Assembly (NCBI RefSeq): GCF_021497945.1
Contig: NZ_CP046524.1
Coordinates: 407,501 to 471,500 of the forward strand
Length of the DNA: 64,000 nucleotides
Origin: Streptococcus oralis
Lineage (GTDB): Bacteria; Bacillota; Bacilli; Lactobacillales; Streptococcaceae
Reading direction: 5' to 3'
Both the position numbers and the translations under genes were made by a program. Within the stretch, counting starts at the first letter, position 1; each line of letters begins with the position of its first letter. Of this stretch, positions 57,787 through 64,000 are shown piece after piece. The notes under the pieces are model-generated. The model did no database searches. It was not told the DNA's origin and saw nothing but the letters and a program-made list of their open reading frames with translations.

Positions 57787-58569
57787 ATGAATAGAATCAA
57801 AAAATGGCTGGAACAAAATCCCCAAAGAATGCTCTTTATCAAAATAGGCCTAGTCTTGTTGGGAATCATTTTGTTGATCGCTTTGCCTACTCTCTATCTT
57901 GTTTTGAGTGGAATTGGTATTTGGTATTTTGTAAAGAAAGCACCAGATATCCGAAAAAGAAATCTAATGATAGGGCTTTTCATTGTCAGTCTTGTTGCAG
58001 TTTCTCTCCAAACTCCGAAAGTCACAAAGAAAATTTCATCTTCTCAATCAGAAACTAAGCAGACTACGACATCTACTACTTCGGCAGCTTCAACCACGGA
58101 TGCTTCATCTAGTATAGAGGAAGCAAAACGAGTCGAAGAAGAGAAAAAAGCTAAAGAAAAAGCAGAAGAAGAGAGAATTGCTAAAGAAAAAGCTGCAAAG
58201 GAGTTGCAAGAAAAAGGTGAAACCCTAGTCAAACAATTGGAAGAAAGTCAAGATGCGAGTCAAGTGAAGTCTGCTAAAGAAACAGTTAATCAGATTGAAA
58301 ATAATGATAAAAAGGCAGAGTTGCTTGATAGGATAGGTGCGGTTGAATCATCAATTTCTCAAAAAGAGGAAGAAAAAAGAGCTGCGCGTGAAGCTGAAAC
58401 CAAAACCCAACAGCAAGATAGAATTGTCTATGTTGCAAACTATGGGAAATCAAAAGTTTATTGGTATAGTAAGGATAGAATGCCTCCAAAAACTAATAAA
58501 GCTAACGTTGTTGAGATGACAGAAGCAGATGCAATTGCAGCAGGAAAAACTCCATCAAAAACAGAATAA
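57787..58569 (+). CDS. Membrane-anchored coiled-coil protein
   Basis: A 260-residue protein: two helices at about 18-45 and 55-72, a Ser/Thr-rich linker (90-108), a long Glu/Lys/Ala coiled coil (110-210), and a small C-terminal module VYVANYGKSKVYWYSKDRMP ending NVVEMTEADAIAAGKTPSK. That tail resembles the GK.YH....C module found at the end of secreted nucleases, but lacks its Cys. Function unknown. TTAGGAG precedes ATG. Confidence 0.7.
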   Translation: MNRIKKWLEQNPQRMLFIKIGLVLLGIILLIALPTLYLVLSGIGIWYFVKKAPDIRKRNLMIGLFIVSLVAVSLQTPKVTKKISSSQSETKQTTTSTTSAASTTDASSSIEEAKRVEEEKKAKEKAEEERIAKEKAAKELQEKGETLVKQLEESQDASQVKSAKETVNQIENNDKKAELLDRIGAVESSISQKEEEKRAAREAETKTQQQDRIVYVANYGKSKVYWYSKDRMPPKTNKANVVEMTEADAIAAGKTPSKTE

Positions 58570-58630
58570 GAAAGAAAGTCATCTGCGGATGGCTTTTTGA
58601 TAAGTTACTAGAAATGTAGAGGTACTTTAG

Positions 58631-59422
58631 ATGCGTAAAGAATTACAAAGAAAAGTGATAGAAGAAAAACCAAGCTATAGCCGAGAAGAAATTCAGTGGT
58701 TGCTTGAGCACTTGGGAGACCCCTCTCCAGAAATTCGAGACGAACTTGTTTTTACGAGTTTAGCTAGAGGTATTCAAGAAGAGTTGTTTACCCTTGAGCA
58801 GTTTCAGTTTATCTCAGAAGAGGTCTCCTCTGATGAAGGTCTATACAAAGAGATTGATAGTAGAGGAGTTTCAGCTCTTAAACGTTCTTTTAGGGCACTT
58901 ATTTATGCCAATCTACTGTCCTGCGATGGTGCTAAGGAATCACTTTATTACCAGCAGTTGCCTTCTCCTATCAGGGCTGCCATGCTAAATCAAGGCTTAC
59001 ACTATCTTACAAAGGAAAAAGAGACGACGGGCTACTCTCATCAGTATGGTTGGGTTCACGCTTTTGCGCATGGGGCTGATCTTTTGACGGAAGTTATATG
59101 CCATCCTAGCTTTCCAAAGTCAGATATAGCCGAAGCATTTGAAATCATTGGGGAAATCTTTAAACGTGTTGAAATTCGTTTTACAAATGATGAAGATTGG
59201 CGGTTAGCCAGAGCATTTTATGAACCAATCTTACGAGGGAAAATCGAACCGTCTCTCCTCACTGCTTGGTTGCAAACAGTCGAATTTCCCCTGAAAGAAG
59301 CAAATGATTTCCATAGATTTTCCAATTTCAGATCCTGTCTGTTGGAAGCCTATGTCCAACTTGATCAGAAAAACTTTTTACAAGATGAGTTAAAAGAAGC
59401 TATTCAATCTTTTCAATACTAG
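58631..59422 (+). CDS. DUF2785 family protein
   Basis: A 263-residue helical protein: EEIQWLLEHLGDPSPEIRDE at the start and WVHAFAHGADLLTEVICHP in the middle, as in DUF2785. Function unknown. GTAGAGG upstream of ATG. Confidence 0.82.
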   Translation: MRKELQRKVIEEKPSYSREEIQWLLEHLGDPSPEIRDELVFTSLARGIQEELFTLEQFQFISEEVSSDEGLYKEIDSRGVSALKRSFRALIYANLLSCDGAKESLYYQQLPSPIRAAMLNQGLHYLTKEKETTGYSHQYGWVHAFAHGADLLTEVICHPSFPKSDIAEAFEIIGEIFKRVEIRFTNDEDWRLARAFYEPILRGKIEPSLLTAWLQTVEFPLKEANDFHRFSNFRSCLLEAYVQLDQKNFLQDELKEAIQSFQY

Positions 59423-59533
59423 AGATTAGCTGGTCATTTTATGATTTTCAAAAAACTTTCCAGTCAATTTTCTTGAAACCCTTTCCTTCTTTTGATAGAC
59501 TGGTACATAGTTTTGAAAAAAAGGAGACTTATC

Positions 59534-60007
59534 ATGAAAAAATTTGTTGCTGAATTAGTCGGTACATTTATGCTTGTGTTCATCGGAACAGGAGCTGTTG
59601 TTTTTGGAAATGGTGTTGAAGGTCTTGGACACCTTTTGTCTAACTCAGGTATGTCAACTGCAAGTCTTGGTGAAAATGCCTTGGCAAACGGTGTCACTGT
59701 CTTTGGCGGTTTCTTGTTTGAAGTCATCGCAACTTTCTTGTTTGTCCTAGTTATCATGACGGTAACATCAGCAAGCAAGGGCAATGGCGCAATCGCTGGT
59801 TTGGTAATCGGCTTGTCCTTGATGGCCATGATCCTTGTGGGATTGAACATTACTGGACTTTCAGTAAACCCAGCTCGTAGCTTGGCTCCTGCTGTCTTGG
59901 TAGGTGGCGCAGCCCTTCAACAAGTATGGATTTTTATCCTTGCCCCAATCGTTGGTGGCCTTCTTGCAGCCCTTGTTGCGAAAAACTTCCTTGGAACAGA
60001 AGAATAA
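59534..60007 (+). pseudogene. Aquaporin (MIP family) with an in-frame internal deletion
   Basis: Starts MKKFVAELVGTFMLVFIGTG (AAGGAG upstream) and ends as a normal bacterial aquaporin, but has 157 residues instead of about 220. After GLGHL (residue ~37) it jumps to LSNSGMSTASLGENALANGV, so helix 2, the first pore half-helix with NPA, and helix 3 are missing. The second NPA (SVNPARSLAPA) and later helices remain, in frame. With half of the pore gone, water or glycerol transport is not expected, though the protein could still be made. Confidence 0.75.
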
Positions 60008-60016
60008 TTGAAACTC

Positions 60017-60055
60017 AAAAAGCCTTGCTCCTCATCTTGAGGAACAGGGCTTTTT
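60017..60055 (+). terminator. Terminator after the aquaporin gene
   Basis: AAAGCC-TTG-CTCCTC-ATCT-TGAGGA...GGCTTT forms a long stem with small bulges, followed by TTTTT. Confidence 0.82.
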
Positions 60056-60061
60056 CGTATT

Positions 60062-60220
60062 ATACTCTTCGAAAATCTCTTCAAACCACGTCAGCGTCCA
60101 TCTGCAACCTCAAAACAGTGTTTTGATCTGACTTCGTCAGTCTTATCTATAACCTCAAAGCAGTGCTTTGAGCAACCTGCGGCTAGCTTCCTAGTTTGCT
60201 CTTTGATTTTCATTGAGTAT
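60062..60220. repeat. BOX element
   Basis: Begins ATACTCTTCGAAAATCTCTT, carries two CAACCTCAAA.CAGTG.TTTGA modules and TGACTTCGTCAGTCTTATCT, and ends CTAGCTTCCTAGTTTGCTCT then TTGATTTTCATTGAGTAT. This is the modular BOX repeat of pneumococcus and close relatives. It lies between the aquaporin terminator and the queF stop. Confidence 0.85.
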
Positions 60221-60224
60221 GAGT

Positions 60225-60716
60225 TTAGCGGTTGTCAATTTTCTCTGGATAAAGATCGTGTTGGAAGAGGCGTTGTTCTGCCAGACCTTCATACTTGGTT
60301 CCAGGTCTACCGTAGTTGTAGTAAGGGTCGATTGAAATGCCCCCGCGCGGAGTGAATTTTCCCCAGACTTCTAAATAGCGAGGGTCAAGCAAGTTGACCA
60401 AGTCTTTCCCTATGGTATTGATACAGTTTTCGTGAAAATCCCCATGATTTCGGTAGCTAAAGAGGTAGAGTTTGAGGGATTTTGACTCGACACAGAGCTT
60501 GTCAGGAATGTAGGAAATATAAATGGTCGCAAAGTCTGGTTGAGCAGTGATTGGGCAAAGCGAGGTAAATTCAGGACAGTTGAATTTAATAAAATAGTCA
60601 TTTTCCACATGACGATTGTCAAAGGATTCGAGGACTTCTGGTTGATAGTCAAAAATGTAGTTGGTTTCTTTATTGCCGAGGAGGCTTAGGTTTTTCATTT
60701 CTTCTTGTTGTGACAT
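60225..60716 (-). CDS. queF: preQ0 reductase (QueF)
   Basis: A 163-residue unimodular QueF that reduces preQ0 to preQ1 with NADPH. The catalytic Cys is in [14 protein letters not shown] (~residue 54), followed by the motif [13 protein letters not shown] (~77-89). Last gene of queCDEF, 18 bases after queE. Confidence 0.93.
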   Translation of the reverse strand: MSQQEEMKNLSLLGNKETNYIFDYQPEVLESFDNRHVENDYFIKFNCPEFTSLCPITAQPDFATIYISYIPDKLCVESKSLKLYLFSYRNHGDFHENCINTIGKDLVNLLDPRYLEVWGKFTPRGGISIDPYYNYGRPGTKYEGLAEQRLFQHDLYPEKIDNR

Positions 60717-60734
60717 GATTTTTTCTTTCTAATT

Positions 60735-61451
60735 TTAAACACCACGTTGGTTGTCGTAGAGGAGGGTATGGAGTTGAGGAAGGACGCGGACATTGCCCCA
60801 GCTATCGTCAGTAGCGACACGTTCCCAGAGTTCTTTGAGGCGGTCCAGTTGGTCTTGGACAATATTTCCTGTAGCCTTGGGCTCAGGATTTCCTGCTGAT
60901 AAGAAAAGAACATCTGGTTGGTAACGTTCTTGAATCCCTTTGGCAAAGGCCAAATCGGCATCGTCAAAGACAGGGATTTTAAAGGTGACCTTGTCTGGAT
61001 CCAGTTGGGAAACGATAAAGTCCAAAGTCTCGAAGTTGACTTCCATCTTGGATGAGGGAGGTTTGGGGCTCAGAGTGACTTGGTCGATGTCTTTTAACCA
61101 ATTTTGCCAGCGGGAGCCTTGGGTCTCAACTGCCAGAGTGACACCGCGTTCTTTGAGCTTAGTGACGAGTTCAGCCATGTTGGTTGCTAGGATAGCGGGA
61201 TTTCCGCCAGATAGGGTTACATAGTCGTAGCTTCCTAGCTTATCTAAGGCAGCAATGACTTCGTCAGCCGTCATGCGAGTTGGTTTTTCAGAACCATCCC
61301 AAGTAAAGGCAGAGTCGCACCAGTCGCAGTGGTAGTCGCAACCAGCAGTGCGGACAAACATGGTTTTCTGCCCGATAGCACGGCCTTCGCCTTGAAAGGT
61401 TGGGCCAAAAATTTCCAGAACTGGTAGTTTGAGGACACGTTCCCTAGTCAT
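60735..61451 (-). CDS. queE: 7-carboxy-7-deazaguanine synthase (QueE)
   Basis: A 238-residue radical SAM enzyme. The cluster motif is GCDYHCDWCDSAF (C-x3-C-x2-C, ~residues 33-40), and LSGGNPAI follows near 79. It makes CDG from 6-carboxytetrahydropterin. Overlaps queD by 8 bases. Confidence 0.93.
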   Translation of the reverse strand: MTRERVLKLPVLEIFGPTFQGEGRAIGQKTMFVRTAGCDYHCDWCDSAFTWDGSEKPTRMTADEVIAALDKLGSYDYVTLSGGNPAILATNMAELVTKLKERGVTLAVETQGSRWQNWLKDIDQVTLSPKPPSSKMEVNFETLDFIVSQLDPDKVTFKIPVFDDADLAFAKGIQERYQPDVLFLSAGNPEPKATGNIVQDQLDRLKELWERVATDDSWGNVRVLPQLHTLLYDNQRGV

Positions 61452-61887
61452 CTAACCACTCCCGTCTAAACTCTGCAAAGGCAGTCGGAGTTTCATAGAG
61501 GCGAACGTACTCCATACGTAGACCACGCTCATCTGGTAACTCTTGGCTCATGGTTTGGAAAATCCAGTAAACCATGTTTTCAGCAGTCGTGTTCATATAA
61601 GGCAGGGTTTCATTGAGATAGCGATGATCCAAATGGGGTTCTAAATAGTCCTTGTAGATAGCTTTGATATCTCCAAAGTCGTAGGTCATGCCCCGTTCAT
61701 CTAAAAATCCACTGACAGCAATCTGCAGATGATAAGTGTGGCCGTGCAGGGATTTGCATTTTCCTTCATAGTGAAAGAGGTGGTGGGCAGCGTCGAAGGT
61801 AAATTCTTTTGATACCAAGGTTCTGTGAGAATTGTAGACAAGAGACTCCCCAGTTTCCTGTTTGATTTCTTTGGGTGCAAAAAACAT
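61444..61887 (-). CDS. queD: 6-carboxytetrahydropterin synthase (QueD)
   Basis: A 147-residue PTPS-family enzyme: zinc ligands in FDAAHHLFHYEGKCKSLHGH (His and His-x-His), active Cys in GKC, and HLDHRYLNE later. ATG 61887 overlaps the queC stop (TAATG); the longer frame to 61953 lies inside queC. Confidence 0.92.
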   Translation of the reverse strand: MFFAPKEIKQETGESLVYNSHRTLVSKEFTFDAAHHLFHYEGKCKSLHGHTYHLQIAVSGFLDERGMTYDFGDIKAIYKDYLEPHLDHRYLNETLPYMNTTAENMVYWIFQTMSQELPDERGLRMEYVRLYETPTAFAEFRREWLDD

Positions 61888-62540
61888 TAGCCCTCTCCTT
61901 TCTGTGAGAGATAAACATCTAAACCATGCTGACGTAGGTGGCAGGCTGGGCAATCCCCACAGCCACTTCCGATAATCCCATTGTAGCAGGTCAAGGTCCT
62001 TTCACGAACGTAGTCAAATGCGTCGAGTTGGTCGGCTAATTCCCAAGTTTCAGACTTGTCTAGCCACATGAGAGGTGTTTGGATAACAAAGTCGTAATCC
62101 ATGGCAAGGTTGAGAGTAACATTGAGAGATTTGACAAAGACATCTCGGCAGTCAGGGTAGCCTGAGAAGTCTGTCTCGCAGACACCTGTCACGATATCTT
62201 TAATGCCTCGTTGCTTGGCAAGAACTGCCGCAAAGGACAGAAAGAGGAGGTTGCGACCGTCAACGAAGGTATTGGGAACCTCTCCCTCTTTTTGCTCGAT
62301 CTCCAGATCAGAGGTCAGGGCATTTTCAGTGATTTGTCCCAGCAGAGACATATCTAAGATGTGATGACGAATGCCTTGTTCCTTAGCGATTTCTCTAGCA
62401 ACTTGAATTTCGAGATGATGGCGTTGGCCGTAGGCAAAGGTGACGGCTTCGACTGTTTCATAGTGTTCTTTAGCCCAAAAGAGGCAGGTTGTGGAATCTT
62501 GACCGCCACTAAAGACGACCAAGGCTGATTGACGTTTCAT
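61887..62540 (-). CDS. queC: 7-cyano-7-deazaguanine synthase (QueC)
   Basis: A 217-residue ATP-dependent ligase: PP-loop [14 protein letters not shown] at residues ~10-23 and the zinc Cys cluster [19 protein letters not shown] near the end. It makes preQ0. ATG 62540 follows AAGGAG; the frame open to 62645 covers the riboswitch. First gene of the operon. Confidence 0.94.
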   Translation of the reverse strand: MKRQSALVVFSGGQDSTTCLFWAKEHYETVEAVTFAYGQRHHLEIQVAREIAKEQGIRHHILDMSLLGQITENALTSDLEIEQKEGEVPNTFVDGRNLLFLSFAAVLAKQRGIKDIVTGVCETDFSGYPDCRDVFVKSLNVTLNLAMDYDFVIQTPLMWLDKSETWELADQLDAFDYVRERTLTCYNGIIGSGCGDCPACHLRQHGLDVYLSQKGEG

Positions 62541-62576
62541 AGTACTCCTTCCAAAATGGGAAATGTTCAGAGCACG

Positions 62577-62600
62577 CAAAAAGCTCCCTTGAGGGGAGCT
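62577..62600 (-). terminator. Attenuator of the que operon leader
   Basis: On the minus strand AGCTCCCC-TCAA-GGGAGCT then TTTTT, between the preQ1 aptamer and queC. preQ1 binding would favour this terminator. Confidence 0.82.
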
Positions 62601-62615
62601 AAAAAATACCAAGTA

Positions 62616-62651
62616 GAGGTTTTTTTTAGCGATGGCATGTCCCAAACATCG
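62616..62651 (-). promoter_or_regulatory. preQ1-I riboswitch
   Basis: A compact H-type pseudoknot: stem CGATG/CATCG, loop TTTGGGACATGC, and an A-rich tail CTAAAAAAAACCTC whose CC can pair with the loop GG. This is the class I preQ1 plan, about 75 bases before queC and upstream of a terminator, giving feedback on queuosine precursor synthesis. Confidence 0.78.
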
Positions 62652-62703
62652 TAATATTCTACCTACAGTCTAGCATATTTTTTGAAAAATGGCAAAGAGC
62701 AAG

Positions 62704-62735
62704 AAAAAAGAGACCAAATGAAGCACTTGGTCTCT
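62704..62735 (-). terminator. Terminator after trxA
   Basis: AGAGACCAA and TTGGTCTCT form a 9-bp stem with five or more T on the minus strand, just after the trxA stop. Confidence 0.85.
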
Positions 62736-62742
62736 CGTGTGA

Positions 62743-63057
62743 TTAGCTCAATTCAGCAACGATGGCCTTGATTTGTTCTGCAGTATGAACACCTGCAACT
62801 TGTTTCACCACTTGGCCGTCTTTTTTGAAGAGAAGGGTTGGGATAGACATGATTCCAAAAGCACGAGCTGTGTTTGGATTTTCATCAACATCCATTTTAA
62901 CGATTTTCAAGACATCTTCTGAAAGTTCTTCAGACAATTTATCCAAGATTGGACCTTGCATACGACATGGACCACACCAAGTTGCCCAGAAGTCTACCAA
63001 GACCAAACCGTCTTTTGTTTCTTGTTCAAATGTTGCATCTGTAATTGCTTTTGCCAT
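62743..63057 (-). CDS. trxA: Thioredoxin
   Basis: A 104-residue thioredoxin with active site WATWCGPCRM (~residues 26-35) and the cis-Pro loop MSIPTLLF. It reduces protein disulfides. AAGGAG precedes ATG. It follows the DUF4649 gene by 15 bases and probably shares its promoter. Confidence 0.95.
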   Translation of the reverse strand: MAKAITDATFEQETKDGLVLVDFWATWCGPCRMQGPILDKLSEELSEDVLKIVKMDVDENPNTARAFGIMSIPTLLFKKDGQVVKQVAGVHTAEQIKAIVAELS

Positions 63058-63072
63058 TGTATTTCTCCTTTT

Positions 63073-63294
63073 TTAGTTATATTGGCTTAAATCTTGTTTC
63101 ATGAGATAGAAGAAAACATCTCCATAAGTCCCATGGTAGTCCAAATCATGACCATTGTAGGTTAATTTTTGGACAGTATAGTAATCAGCAACGCCGATGA
63201 GGCAGGCGTGTTGAGAACGTTCAAAGTCTTGGTAAGACTCGAAAGTCATGGTTCTCTCTTGCTTACTGGCGTCTAGATAAGTAATTTCGATCAT
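63073..63294 (-). CDS. DUF4649 family protein
   Basis: A 73-residue protein (ITYLDASKQERTMTFESYQD; NGHDLDYHGTYGDVFFYLMK) matching the small streptococcal DUF4649 family. Function unknown. AAAGGAG precedes ATG; trxA follows closely. Confidence 0.78.
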   Translation of the reverse strand: MIEITYLDASKQERTMTFESYQDFERSQHACLIGVADYYTVQKLTYNGHDLDYHGTYGDVFFYLMKQDLSQYN

Positions 63295-63323
63295 ATAAAA
63301 CTCCTTTGTTCGATCTTGACTTT

Positions 63324-63372
63324 ATTGTACTCCTTGAAAAGAGGAATGTCAAGAAAAATGATTGCGCACGCA
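63324..63372 (-). promoter_or_regulatory. Promoter of DUF4649-trxA with an upstream TTGC-N4-GCAA site
   Basis: On the minus strand TTGACA (63347-63352), 17 bases, TACAAT (63324-63329). Eight or nine bases upstream of the -35 lies TTGCGTGCGCAA (63362-63373 region; plus strand TTGCGCACGCAA), the same palindrome type found at the marR promoter. Confidence 0.7.
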
Positions 63373-63391
63373 ACTTTTTTAAAAAATCTGA

Positions 63392-63772
63392 TTAAGAAAT
63401 GAAATCAAGACTCGTTTCCAGTCTTTCTTCGACGGCTTTTTGCAGGTAAGCTAGGGTGGTTTGTCCCTCGTCAGTCAGGCAGATAAAACTAGCCCGTCTA
63501 TCCTGATCGCAACATCTGCGACTAAGCAAACCGCAGTTTTTCTCTTCTAATCGTGCCACCATTCGAGAAACAGCGCTCGGACTGAGATGGAGTTTATCGG
63601 GTAAATCAATCTGTCGTAAGGATTTTTCATCGGCTAGATCCAAATAGTAGAGCAGGTAAAACTCTTTCAAGTTCAGCCTTTGTTCACTCTGCTGGGCAAT
63701 AGTTTCTTCCAACAAGGCTTCCATTTCTTTTTGATGGCGGTTGTAGTCAAACCATTTTTCTAAGTAGGTCAT
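63392..63772 (-). CDS. MarR-family regulator
   Basis: A 126-residue MarR protein: helix-turn-helix DLPDKLHLSPSAVSRMVARL (about residues 52-71) and wing (DRRASFICLTDEG). It carries a CC pair just before the wing (SRRCCDQD), which could sense oxidants or metals. ATG 63772 follows AAAGGAG; the frame open to 63853 runs into the promoter. Two palindromes of one type, at its own promoter and at the DUF4649-trxA promoter, suggest its regulon. Confidence 0.85.
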   Translation of the reverse strand: MTYLEKWFDYNRHQKEMEALLEETIAQQSEQRLNLKEFYLLYYLDLADEKSLRQIDLPDKLHLSPSAVSRMVARLEEKNCGLLSRRCCDQDRRASFICLTDEGQTTLAYLQKAVEERLETSLDFIS

Positions 63773-63840
63773 TGCTTTCTCCTTTCTTTTCAAAGTAAAA
63801 ATCACAAAGTCATTAGTGACTGTTTCTGCAATACAAGATG

Positions 63841-63884
63841 ATTGCGCATGCAATGATTATACTACTTTTAACTAATCCGTGCAA
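63841..63884 (-). promoter_or_regulatory. marR promoter with operator
   Basis: On the minus strand TTGCAC (63879-63884), 17 bases, TATAAT (63856-63861). The palindrome ATTGC-GCAT-GCAAT (63841-63854) begins one base after the -10, where a bound repressor would block transcription. Confidence 0.72.
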
Positions 63885-63968
63885 GAGAGAAGAATTGCAA
63901 TATTTCCTTGAAATTTTCTGAAAAAAGAGTAAACTGGTATGCAAGAAGTCTTTTTCGTGGAGTTTAGA

Positions 63969-64000
63969 ATGAAATTATATGTTCAATTAATGATTCTCTT
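63969..64000 (+). CDS. 5' end of a membrane protein gene, possibly LrgA/CidA-like
   Basis: ATG 63969 opens MKLYVQLMIL before the window ends. TGGAG lies 7 bases upstream, and TTGAAA (63908) with TAAACT (63930) could be the promoter. The start resembles holin-like LrgA/CidA proteins, but ten residues are too few for certainty. Confidence 0.4.
   Translation, partial: MKLYVQLMIL

Overview
The window is a 64 kb chromosomal segment of a mitis-group Streptococcus (S. mitis / S. pneumoniae-like). This is judged from low GC, strong GGAGG ribosome sites, BOX-type repeats, and pneumococcal-type gene neighbourhoods: raffinose genes next to the lipoteichoic acid ligase tacL, ergothioneine transporter egtUV, sczA-czcD, galR-galK-galT, AATGal genes for teichoic acid, and queCDEF. 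Assignments are from reading the sequence; no database search was run.

Layout. 1-350: end of a tRNA cluster (Gly, Ile, Ser). 0.4-10 kb: membrane protein, birA-like gene, and the raffinose/melibiose locus (rafR, aga, rafEFG, gtfA). 10-14.2 kb: tacL, a MarR regulator and egtVU. 14.3-19.1 kb: a foreign island. It holds a complete ECF transporter (S, T and two ATPases), visibly more GC-rich than its surroundings, followed by plasmid debris (hsdS stub, broken repX/DUF536 gene, probable replication-initiator end fused to an IS6-family transposase fragment). The island ends inside pnuC, which has lost its N-terminal part. 19.6-28.5 kb: zinc efflux (sczA, czcD), two decayed genes, galactose genes (galR, galK, a HAD phosphatase, galT) and a thioesterase. 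28.5-33 kb: xanthine uptake/salvage under a purine riboswitch, VOC protein, exoA, DUF3290/DUF421. 33-39 kb: heterodimeric ABC exporter, sugar transferase and aminotransferase. 38.8-41 kb: T-box-controlled trpB followed directly by trpG, with the other trp genes absent. 41-43.5 kb: prepilin peptidase, GNAT, S41 peptidase.

43.5-49.8 kb is a tRNA-Lys(CTT) hot spot. The tRNA and its terminator occur in full at 49492-49564, again at 48510-48582, and as 3'-end fragments near 45.4 and 43.7 kb. Single genes or gene pairs lie between the copies, which looks like serial integration and decay. 6S RNA lies between the tRNA and rarA, as in Bacillus. 51-60 kb: small metabolic and hypothetical genes, prmA-rsmE, pepF and an aquaporin with an internal deletion. 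60-64 kb: queuosine precursor operon under a preQ1 riboswitch, trxA, and a MarR regulator flanked by two TTGC-N4-GCAA sites.

Most notable: the ECF island, which sits behind a Streptococcus-like promoter and structured leader that may once have served pnuC. Its two ATPases are complementary-degenerate: one composite ATP site keeps all catalytic motifs and the other has lost them. Also notable are the tRNA-Lys accretion zone, the half-aquaporin, the reduced trp locus, and a membrane protein with a possible permuted papain-like domain.
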